NCBI GenBank assembly: GCA_023129485.1
Contig: JAGMBY010000049.1
Location: 1-35,266 of the forward strand
Source: Actinomycetes bacterium
GTDB lineage: Bacteria > Actinomycetota > Humimicrobiia > JAHJRV01
DNA length: 35,266 nt
Direction of reading: 5' to 3'
Every line of letters starts with the position of its first letter. The first letter of the stretch is position 1. Of this stretch, positions 27,526 through 35,266 are shown in pieces. The notes under the pieces are model-generated. The model had not been told where the DNA came from and made no database searches. It saw only the letters and a list, made by a program, of their open reading frames with translations. The position numbers and the translations under genes are program-made.

Positions 27526-28527
27526 TTATTCTTTCCTTATAGTTGATTCTCTAATAATTAATTCTGTCTTAAGTAATTTTCTTCTTGGTTCCATTTCTTT
27601 GTTTCTAATCCTTTCTATTAACATATTGGCTGCTAACTTACCCATTATATACTTAGGTTGGATAACAGTTGTTAACTTAGGATCGCAAAAGGATGCTAAT
27701 GCTATATCATCGAATCCGACAACTGATATATCCTTTGGGACACTTAATCCTTCTTCTTTAATTGCACATATCGCGCCAATTGCCATTAAATCATTACATG
27801 CGAAAATTGCTGTTGGTATCCTTTTCATTCTTAATAACTTTTTAGCATATTTATAACCCCCTTCAAATTGAAAATCTCCCATTAGAATAAGTTTCTCATC
27901 TATTTCTAAGGATGCTTCCATAAGAGCTTTTTTGTAGCCTTCTATTCTTTCCGAACTCGGGGTGATAAGTGAAGGACCAGATATACATGCGATCCTTTTG
28001 TGACCTAAATTTAATAAATGTTTTGTAGCTTGATATCCTCCAGAAAGATTATCTACTAAAACAGAATCAACTTTTAATCTCTTTATTTCTCTATCAACAA
28101 CAATTATCGGAATTTTTTGAGATTTTATGAATTTTACAGAATTTATATTAATTCCAGAGGATACAAAAACAATCCCATCAACTCTTTTTTTTAGGAGAAG
28201 GTCAAGATATGTCGATTCTTTTTGCACATTTCTATTTGTGTTACAAAAAATGACATTATAGGAGAGGTCAAAACTCTTCATCTCAATTCCCAAAGCAACT
28301 TCAGCAAAGAAAGGATTTGAATTATCAGGCATTATCATTCCAATAGTATAAGTTTTTTTCTTCTTAAGGCTCCTCGCTATATCATTTGGGTGATAGCTAA
28401 GCTTCTCTATTGCAAGATGAACCTTTTTGCTTAACTCATCACTCACATAACGAGTGCTATTAATTACATGAGAAACTGTGGCTATAGAAACTCCAGCTTC
28501 TTTTGCTACATCTTTTATGGTTATCAT
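27526..28527 (-). CDS. LacI-family transcriptional regulator (RbsR/PurR-like)
   Basis: ORF 333 aa; TIKDVAKEAGVSIATVSHVINSTRYVSDELSKKV HTH, ISVVGFDDIALASFCDPKLTTV; one-nt gap to rbsK. Confidence 0.96.
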   Translation of the reverse strand: MITIKDVAKEAGVSIATVSHVINSTRYVSDELSKKVHLAIEKLSYHPNDIARSLKKKKTYTIGMIMPDNSNPFFAEVALGIEMKSFDLSYNVIFCNTNRNVQKESTYLDLLLKKRVDGIVFVSSGININSVKFIKSQKIPIIVVDREIKRLKVDSVLVDNLSGGYQATKHLLNLGHKRIACISGPSLITPSSERIEGYKKALMEASLEIDEKLILMGDFQFEGGYKYAKKLLRMKRIPTAIFACNDLMAIGAICAIKEEGLSVPKDISVVGFDDIALASFCDPKLTTVIQPKYIMGKLAANMLIERIRNKEMEPRRKLLKTELIIRESTIRKE

Positions 28528-28540
28528 ATTTTTAAATATA

Positions 28541-28564
28541 GTAAACGTTTACGTAAACGTTTAC
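28541..28564. promoter_or_regulatory. tandem LacI-family operator, perfect 24-bp palindrome GTAAACGTTTACGTAAACGTTTAC
   Basis: Two head-to-tail 12-bp palindromes GTAAACGTTTAC with AAACGTTT cores, directly downstream of the -10. Confidence 0.88.
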
Positions 28565-28593
28565 ATTTTATAACTTAAAAAAAATTTAGTCAA
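28565..28593 (-). promoter_or_regulatory. sigma70-type promoter TTGACT-N17-TAAAAT for the LacI/rbsK operon
   Basis: Reverse complement of AGTCAA (28588-28593) and ATTTTA (28565-28570), 17-bp spacer. Confidence 0.65.
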
Positions 28594-28666
28594 TATATTA
28601 TAGTTATTATAGAAATAATCGGCAGTTTAAATTTTTAATATATCCAATGTGATTTTTCTTCTCTAG

Positions 28667-30814
28667 TTATTGATGTTTGGATATCAATTCTATAACTTCT
28701 GGAAAATCTATCCCCAATTCTTTAACCTTTTCAATTGTTGGTATTCCATTAGGAGTCCAGCTACGACGTTTGTAAACAGCATCTTTTAGCTTTTCATATT
28801 GACTTTCCCTGTATTTTCTCAAAGCTTTTATCTTCTCCTCAGTGCTCTTTCCCTCAGGATCCAAAATACCTAACTCTTTAAGTTGCTTATCATACCTATC
28901 TTTACGTGATTTATATTCCTCTATAGTAACAGGTCCCATAGCTCTGTATGGTATATCATCATGTTTTCTTTTTCCAAAACCTTGTCTTAGATTGAATACT
29001 CTTTGAAAGTTGTAGACTCTCTCACTCATCTTAATTAAATCATCAGGTTCTGCGTCCTCGCCTGTAACAGCTGAAAAATATTCTGCATACCATTGCACAT
29101 GTTTCATAATCTTTGCTGGTTCTGGAGTTTCAGAATTATCTTCTGGTATTACATCATTCCAGATAATTTTACACAGACCATTAAGTCCAAACCATGTCCT
29201 CCACATGGGGAACCAGAAGAGAGACTCTGCTTTTTGCTCGAAGGTTGGCATCAAATTATGAACCATATCTAAAAAAATAAGCCAGGCTTCATCATGCTGT
29301 GGACCTTTTAATGCAAGACCATATCCTCCTTGCTGCGCTAATGACTCCTTGGTAATATATTCTGAAAATTCTAATCCCTTAGATTCCATTCCAATATCTT
29401 GCATAGTACCAGTATCAGATCCATATTCTTTTTTAAATATATCTTTCATACGTTTTATACCCTGACCAACTATAGCACCAAAACCTTCACCTTTTGCCAT
29501 CTGGTGTATTATCTCTAAGGCAGCTTTCTTATTTTCGAAATGAAGGTCCAAACCGCCAGTTGCTTTTTTGTCTATAAGACCTAACTCATAGCATTCCATA
29601 ACAAATGCTAATGCAGTTCCAAAAGAGATAGTATCCAATGCATATGTGTCACAATAAAAATTTAGTTCTATTAAAAAATCTGGATCAAATATTCCCAAGT
29701 TAGAACCACAGCCTGCTATTGTTTCATATTCGGGACCATCTACCCAAACAGATTCTCCCTTATATGGGCCTGTTTCTAAGGTGAAATTCTTAACTGTATG
29801 TGCACATGCTAATGGACACCCTATCCAGCAACCATCATAACCCTTATGAAACTTTTTTCTATAAACTTCTTTACCAAGATTTTCAGCTTCTGGATGATTT
29901 CCAAATTTAAAGTTCTTCACTGGAAGAAGGTCAAATTCATTCATAATAGTTACAATATATGATGTTCCTACTCTATATATTTCATTCTGTTTTGGGTCAA
30001 GCTCCTTGATTTCCTTGATATATTCTCTTCCAACCTTCTTTGCCCTATCTAAATCAGCAGGATTATTAATATCTGTTGTAATATTTGAGAACTTAACTAC
30101 TATTGCCTTTATATTCTTATCCCTGAAAACTGTCCCGGTTCCACCTCGACCTGCTTGCTTATAACGGAATGTTTTGCGAACTGTGTCATAAAAGGAGAAA
30201 TTGAGGCAACCCATTAAGGTGTTTTCAGCTCCCAAGCCAGCTGTAACAGTTGAAATAGTCTTGAGATTTCCTTCACAATAATACTTACCAAGAAATTCAC
30301 CAAGAAGATGTGTATTATCTGGGAATCTCTCTACACTTTCTATTGTAACTACACCCTCATCACCATCTATAAATATGACAGCATCATCTTCAGCCTTACC
30401 TTGAATTTCTAACGCATCCCAACCTGCAAATTTAAGATACGGACCAAAGTAACCACCAACATTTGAATCCATAACCGATTGAGTCAATGGTGATATTGCA
30501 ACAACGATGCTTTTACCACTACCTGGATAAAGTGGATTTCCACCGAGAGGTCCACATGCTATACATATCTCGTTTTCTGGATCATCCCATTTTGTTTTTT
30601 CACCAATGGCATTCCACAGCAACCACAAATCGAAACCCCGACCACCAATAAATAGTTTCTTCATTTGATCTGTAACTGGCTTGCTCAAGATCTCATTATT
30701 AGAAAGATTTATATATAAAGTCCGATCATTATATCCTCTTTCAATTGGTCTAACTTTATAATGAAACCTTTTCAATTCTTTTTTATGAATTTTTTCAGAA
30801 GACTCAATACTCAT
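28667..30814 (-). CDS. aldehyde ferredoxin oxidoreductase-family (tungsten) enzyme
   Basis: ORF 715 aa; LFIGGRGFDLWLLW, GPLGGNPLYPGSGKSIVVAISPLTQSVMDSNVGGYFGPYLKFAGWDALEIQGKA, RQAGRGGTGTVFRDKNIKAIVV-like block (KQAGRGGTGTVFRDKNIKAIVV), GCWIGCPLACAH, GLNGLCKIIW. Confidence 0.95.
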   Translation of the reverse strand: MSIESSEKIHKKELKRFHYKVRPIERGYNDRTLYINLSNNEILSKPVTDQMKKLFIGGRGFDLWLLWNAIGEKTKWDDPENEICIACGPLGGNPLYPGSGKSIVVAISPLTQSVMDSNVGGYFGPYLKFAGWDALEIQGKAEDDAVIFIDGDEGVVTIESVERFPDNTHLLGEFLGKYYCEGNLKTISTVTAGLGAENTLMGCLNFSFYDTVRKTFRYKQAGRGGTGTVFRDKNIKAIVVKFSNITTDINNPADLDRAKKVGREYIKEIKELDPKQNEIYRVGTSYIVTIMNEFDLLPVKNFKFGNHPEAENLGKEVYRKKFHKGYDGCWIGCPLACAHTVKNFTLETGPYKGESVWVDGPEYETIAGCGSNLGIFDPDFLIELNFYCDTYALDTISFGTALAFVMECYELGLIDKKATGGLDLHFENKKAALEIIHQMAKGEGFGAIVGQGIKRMKDIFKKEYGSDTGTMQDIGMESKGLEFSEYITKESLAQQGGYGLALKGPQHDEAWLIFLDMVHNLMPTFEQKAESLFWFPMWRTWFGLNGLCKIIWNDVIPEDNSETPEPAKIMKHVQWYAEYFSAVTGEDAEPDDLIKMSERVYNFQRVFNLRQGFGKRKHDDIPYRAMGPVTIEEYKSRKDRYDKQLKELGILDPEGKSTEEKIKALRKYRESQYEKLKDAVYKRRSWTPNGIPTIEKVKELGIDFPEVIELISKHQ

Positions 30815-31125
30815 TCTTTAACCCCCTTTAATTATAGACTCTTTAAATCTTTTTCAATATAATCTACTTTAGTTAAGTCGTCAAGAATCAAAATCAAGTA
30901 ACAATTAGAAAAAATTATATGAATTGTTAACAGTATAGGTTAACACCAAGTCCTTTAGCTTTACTCAAGAGCAGGTTTAATTATCGACCTTTAATTGGAA
31001 GAAGTTTTATTAAATTATAAACTTCTACCCCTAATAGTACAGATTATATATTATAATCTTGTCTATAAATATACATAGGAAATATTCTTATAAAAAAACA
31101 TTCTATAGGAAAGGAGTTAAGTAAA

Positions 31126-31962
31126 ATGAGTAAAGGTGAAAATAAAAATATAGGCAAATGGTTTAAGGTATCATTCTTTATTATATTACTGATTGGTACT
31201 GGGTACTTTTTCGGAACAATATGTAAGCAAATTGGACAATCCTACGATTTGATACTTTCCCCCTCAAAAGAACTCTTAATATTATTATTGTGGTTTCTTT
31301 TAACCTTGTTTGCTGTACTGGTGAGTTCTGGCTTGGTAGTAGCATTAGTAAGACCTATTTGGACTGGAATAATAGCATTTGCATTATCTGGATTGGCTAT
31401 GTTAATGGGATGGGGTTTGACAATAGGAAGTTGCATATTAATATTAATATATATCCTGATAGCAATATTCTATACCGTTAGTGTTGCAAAAGAGATGACT
31501 CAACGAATCAAGTTCTCTGTAAGTCCCATAAGTGAAGGACAGGCTATTTTGACTATAGCTCTTATTCTTTTAGCTTGTGGTAGCCTTTACTTTGGCTACT
31601 CGGAGTATATAAAAGAGGAAGGTTTTTCAATTCCTGAGTTTTATATTGAGAAATTAATGGAGCAGATGGAGAAGCGCGTTGGAGAAGAATTGCCACCATT
31701 ACAGCGAAGATCAGCAATCGCTGAATTGAGAGAGGAACTCGATAAAATGCTAAACGATTTCACAGAACAAATTAAATCCTATGAGAAGTTTATCCCTATA
31801 GCAATATCTTTGGGTCTATTTATGCCTTTGGTAACAATTACTCGACTTTTATCCTGGATACCTGCCGGAATTTTGAGTATTATTTTCTTGTTGCTTAAAG
31901 CACTGAGAGTGACAGAAATAGTTATTGAAACAAAAGAAGTACAACGTCTTATCATTAGTTAA
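31126..31962 (+). CDS. multi-pass membrane protein of unknown function
   Basis: ORF 278 aa with SD aaaggagt; several hydrophobic segments plus a charged amphipathic stretch (EKLMEQMEKRVGEELPPLQRRSAIAELREELDKMLNDFTEQIKSYEK). Confidence 0.8.
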   Translation: MSKGENKNIGKWFKVSFFIILLIGTGYFFGTICKQIGQSYDLILSPSKELLILLLWFLLTLFAVLVSSGLVVALVRPIWTGIIAFALSGLAMLMGWGLTIGSCILILIYILIAIFYTVSVAKEMTQRIKFSVSPISEGQAILTIALILLACGSLYFGYSEYIKEEGFSIPEFYIEKLMEQMEKRVGEELPPLQRRSAIAELREELDKMLNDFTEQIKSYEKFIPIAISLGLFMPLVTITRLLSWIPAGILSIIFLLLKALRVTEIVIETKEVQRLIIS

Positions 31963-32080
31963 ATTTTTTAATAATCTAAAATTCATCAAACCTTTTTAAT
32001 AAAAATAAAACATAAATATGACCAATGAATATAATAGGAAATTCTAAAATTGATTTGAAAAAATAGAAAATAAAGGAAGT

Positions 32081-32488
32081 ATGTTTATGGTAAATAATAA
32101 AAAAAATATTGATAAGACAACAAAAATAATACATTGGACAGCTCGGATTTTAGGCTCTATCTCTGGAGCATTCTGGGTTCTTGCACTAACTTTATCAACG
32201 ATTATGGAGTCCAGACTTGGAGTTGAACCTACACCCGAAGCTAAATTAGAGGGTACAATCTTGGGATGTTTGGTTGCTGTTGTTGTTATTGGTGTTATTA
32301 TAGCTTGGTTTCGGGAAGGTATTGGTGGTTTGATAGTTGTAATTGGAGGTATTGTACTGAGTATATTTGCTTATATTACCGCTGGACACAACAAGGTTCT
32401 TGCTATGGCTTCAAGTGGAATACCTTTTCTAATTGCAGGAATTTTATTCCTTATATATTGGAGAAGAACTAGAAAATTAAAATCTTGA
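32081..32488 (+). CDS. small membrane protein of unknown function, four predicted hydrophobic helices
   Basis: ORF 135 aa; SD aaaggaagt; HWTARILGSISGAFWVLALTLS ... WRRTRKLKS. Confidence 0.75.
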   Translation: MFMVNNKKNIDKTTKIIHWTARILGSISGAFWVLALTLSTIMESRLGVEPTPEAKLEGTILGCLVAVVVIGVIIAWFREGIGGLIVVIGGIVLSIFAYITAGHNKVLAMASSGIPFLIAGILFLIYWRRTRKLKS

Positions 32489-32546
32489 TTAGGAAATTCA
32501 GAAAACAAGGGTAATAAAGTATTAAACAGTAAAAACACTAAACACA

Positions 32547-32792
32547 TCAATATAAAAATAGGGTTGATCTTTTAAACCAGTTAAGTGAAAATTCATATAA
32601 TTCTTCTTTTGAATCATAGTTTAATTTTTTACTTTCAGTAATAAAATCTTTTTCTAATTTATCTCGCTCATTAGAGTATTCTTCAATGAATTTATCATAA
32701 TTTTTCAAAAGTAATCTGTGAAGTTTTTCATATTCTTTATGTTCCTTTGCAGAAAGGACTGGAAAAGATTTGATGATAACAATTAATAACAT
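32547..32792 (-). CDS. small charged protein, unknown; 5' end overlaps the glycosyltransferase
   Basis: ORF 81 aa; KEHKEYEKLHRLLLKNYDKFIEEYSNERDKLEKDFITESKKLNYDSKEELYEFSLNWFKRS looks protein-like; start codon uncertain. Confidence 0.45.
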   Translation of the reverse strand: MLLIVIIKSFPVLSAKEHKEYEKLHRLLLKNYDKFIEEYSNERDKLEKDFITESKKLNYDSKEELYEFSLNWFKRSTLFLY

Positions 32793-34026
32793 TCTCTAAT
32801 TGAAACTCACTTTTAACACGCTCAAAAGCATTATCTGCAAGATGACGATATTTTTCTACATTATTTATTACTTCTTTGAGAATTTTTTCAAGTGCCACTT
32901 CATCATCTTCTGGAAAAAGTATAGAATCATCACCTGGTTTAAGAAATCCAATAATACCAGGAATCTCTGAGGCAATAATGATGTTTTTTGCTGCCATACT
33001 TTGAAGGATTGTATTACTCATTCCCTCACGAACTCTATATGGACAAACCATTATGTCAAAAAGACCTAAATAATTCCAAGGATCATCCCTTCTACCAGAA
33101 TAAACTGCAGAATCACCACATTCATTTACAAGTTCTCTGACCTCATCTGCATTTGACTTCTGTACCATATCTTCCTGACTGGTTCCTATCAAAAATAATA
33201 ATGCATCTTTTAGTTTTATGCGCTTCCAGACACGAAGAAGTAGATCAGCCCCCTTTCTTGAAGTTAAACGACCTATAAATCCAACTATAACTTTATCTTT
33301 GTCCAGTCCGAGTTCCTTTTTACGCTGTACTTTTTCTTGAGACGACATGTTGTACTGCTTTACATTTACACCATTAAAAACTTTTTTTGTTTTATATTTT
33401 AGTCCTTTTGAAATTAGAAAATCATACTCATCATTGGAGAGTGAAGTAAATAGTGAAACTGAATTACAATATAAGTTCCATTTCCATGGTGATAAAGTTT
33501 GATATAGATGTTGAGGAGTTCGCTCTACTGTTCCCCCTGATAACCTTAAGACAGTCTGTTTTTTAAAAAATGTCTTAAAAAACCATGAAACAGCTACCTC
33601 AGGTATGAACACACCTAATCTATTTTTTGAATAAGAGAAGTTTAAAAAATAAACACTTTGATAATCATGAAAATGTCTTAGCAGCCAAAGAAAAATACAC
33701 AATGTAAAGTACCAAGATTCCATTCCAATAGGGCCAAAACGAGTTAGGTGATATCCTTGAAACATCTCTTCAGATCGGGCTCTCATCTCGTCGTCCTTTG
33801 TAAGAACTTCTACCTTCCATCCCTTTTTTACCAGACCTGTTGCTAGGTCACGACCAGCGCATTCAATCCCACCAATATGGGGTGGATAAAAACTAGCAGT
33901 TACAAAAACTACAGAATATTTTTTCTGTTTTTTAAAACATAAACCATACAGAAATACTGGAAAGGTTATTATCATTTCCAACAGGAGATAGTATCCCATC
34001 AAAACGTAAGTTACAAACTTTTTCAT
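32737..34026 (-). CDS. GT4-family glycosyltransferase with N-terminal hydrophobic segment
   Basis: ORF 429 aa; PPHIGGIECAGRDLATGLVKKGWKVEVLT, IVGFIGRLTSRKGADLLLRVW, MSNTILQSMAAKNIIIASEIPGI. Confidence 0.92.
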   Translation of the reverse strand: MKKFVTYVLMGYYLLLEMIITFPVFLYGLCFKKQKKYSVVFVTASFYPPHIGGIECAGRDLATGLVKKGWKVEVLTKDDEMRARSEEMFQGYHLTRFGPIGMESWYFTLCIFLWLLRHFHDYQSVYFLNFSYSKNRLGVFIPEVAVSWFFKTFFKKQTVLRLSGGTVERTPQHLYQTLSPWKWNLYCNSVSLFTSLSNDEYDFLISKGLKYKTKKVFNGVNVKQYNMSSQEKVQRKKELGLDKDKVIVGFIGRLTSRKGADLLLRVWKRIKLKDALLFLIGTSQEDMVQKSNADEVRELVNECGDSAVYSGRRDDPWNYLGLFDIMVCPYRVREGMSNTILQSMAAKNIIIASEIPGIIGFLKPGDDSILFPEDDEVALEKILKEVINNVEKYRHLADNAFERVKSEFQLENVINCYHQIFSSPFCKGT

Positions 34027-34480
34027 ATTGAATCCACTCCTATCCCACCAAAATTTAAATCAGTAAAACAAATAAATTTAAAATAGAATTTCTATAAAAA
34101 GCTTTGAAATAAAAAAATTATAAAAATTTATAATTTTTTATAAAAGTAATTTAGATAGAAGTAGTGTGAGCAGAGCCTTTACAGATAATCCATGTTTTAG
34201 AAGAACTCAACTAAAAGTTCATTAGAAATAAAAAAAGATAAAATACAAAATAATTGGCCTACTTCTACTGCTAAATTAATGGAGCTTCCACTTCTCCCCA
34301 GCCAAGTTTAAAATTAGTAAAGCAAGAAAGTTTAAAGTATTATACAATAAATAAACTTTGTAATAAATATTTTATCACAAATTAAAAAGGTGGGCTTTTT
34401 TAAAATGATGAGTCTAATATATATGCTGGATAATATTAATAAAAATATCTAAATGTATTAATTTAGGATGCATAACAATA

Positions 34481-34774
34481 TTAATCTAGTTTTTCAATTC
34501 TAACTATTTCAACTATTGTTCCCCACATATGAATACTTACCATATCTTCATGGATTTTTGCATCAAAACTTATTCTTAAGTTATTTTTTTGAAACTCTTC
34601 GCTTAAATTAATTGGGTCATAGTTTTTACCACTATCACCAATTATTCCATAGAATCCACCTTCTAAATCAATATATTTAACAGTTCCAGTTTCAGATATA
34701 ATATCCTGTCTTTGAGACATTCCACACCCTATAAATACAAATATTAATATAAGAAGAAAATATATTCTTTTCAT
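34481..34774 (-). CDS. small lipoprotein, beta-rich domain of unknown function
   Basis: ORF 97 aa; signal peptide with FIGC lipobox; GTVKYIDLEGGFYGIIGDSGKNYDPINL...FDAKIHEDMVSIHMWGTIVEIVRIEKL. Confidence 0.75.
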   Translation of the reverse strand: MKRIYFLLILIFVFIGCGMSQRQDIISETGTVKYIDLEGGFYGIIGDSGKNYDPINLSEEFQKNNLRISFDAKIHEDMVSIHMWGTIVEIVRIEKLD

Positions 34775-34877
34775 ATACCTTTTATTAATTTATATTTAAA
34801 TAAGTTTAAAAGTTATGATTTTATAAAGGATTTAGGTAAAAAATTATGCGAAATTTCTACTAAAAATATTGAACAAT

Positions 34878-35266
34878 TTATTCTATATTAACGAGGTCTT
34901 CAAATCCTTCTTCTTTTAAGTAATCTTTATATATTGCATATGAATCTCTTATTATTGGTAGAAGTTTCATAATCTTAGGTATGGGTCCTTTTGCTTTTAT
35001 ATCACCTTTCGTTAATGCTACCATTAGATTTACTTTACCAAGCCAAAATCTGTGAGCAACATCTGAATTCATTTCCATCTTAACATCAGGTTTTACATCC
35101 TCTCTGTCTCCTTGAATAACTTCTTTATTTGGGCTGTGAATAAATATTACTGCTTCAGGATTGTGATATATAAACTTTATTATTAAGTTTGAAGCAAACA
35201 CCTTGGGACCAATCTCCGGATCATCTTTTAATTTGTTAAAAAATGGAACCAAAATGTTATAGAACT
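34878..35266 (-). CDS. SCP2 sterol-binding-domain protein, 5' end beyond window
   Basis: Track ORF starts at a TTG (35252), but the frame stays open to the edge (FYNILVPFFNKLKDDPEIGPK...), so the gene is probably truncated. PDVKMEMNSDVAHRFWLGKVNLMVALTKGDIKAKGPIPKIMKLLPI is SCP2-like. Confidence 0.78.
   Translation of the reverse strand, partial: FYNILVPFFNKLKDDPEIGPKVFASNLIIKFIYHNPEAVIFIHSPNKEVIQGDREDVKPDVKMEMNSDVAHRFWLGKVNLMVALTKGDIKAKGPIPKIMKLLPIIRDSYAIYKDYLKEEGFEDLVNIE

Noticed and set aside
27512-27856. 114-aa plus-strand ORF
   Set aside because: Antisense to the lacI gene; no independent support.
34112-34139. 13-bp A/T-only inverted repeat with 2-nt loop
   Set aside because: Perfect on paper (AAAAAATTATAAA/TTTATAATTTTTT) but pure A/T in an AT-rich spacer; a weak hairpin, plausible by chance.
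1-35266. CRISPR array, toxin-antitoxin, defence island, prophage or biosynthetic cluster
   Set aside because: No regularly spaced repeats, Cas, restriction, toxin, phage structural or NRPS/PKS/RiPP-like genes are recognisable in the ORFs or spacers.

Overview
AT-rich bacterial chromosomal window, gene-dense and apparently ordinary metabolic DNA. I saw no rRNA, tRNA, CRISPR array, prophage or intact transposase. The lineage is uncertain; an uncultured anaerobic or thermophilic fermenter is my impression only. Left block, minus strand: tilS (partial at the window edge), plsY, galT, a stand-alone receiver protein, a soluble four-GAF/PAS histidine kinase, glgA, two GH57 glycosidases/glucanotransferases, a YmdB-like phosphoesterase and a small lipoprotein. 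Middle, plus strand: a LacI-regulated sugar ABC uptake operon ending in a TreT-like trehalose synthase. Right-middle, minus strand: an MTA/SAH-deaminase-type amidohydrolase, a BMP-type nucleoside ABC transporter, a nucleoside hydrolase, a ribokinase and a LacI regulator, forming a purine/ribonucleoside salvage locus. Right end: an AOR-family tungsten oxidoreductase with unusual cysteine spacing, two orphan membrane proteins, a GT4 glycosyltransferase, a small lipoprotein and an SCP2 protein (partial). The most notable non-coding signals are: (1) a 92-bp repeat with terminal inverted repeats, present twice at ~96% identity in equivalent positions; (2) a 'CHPER'-type hairpin repeat between an apparent duplication of the kinase start region; (3) two LacI operators abutting near-consensus promoters, one a perfect 24-bp tandem palindrome; (4) a possible decayed IS200/IS605-type end. 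I did not find a convincing new multi-gene system; the candidates below are offered at modest confidence.
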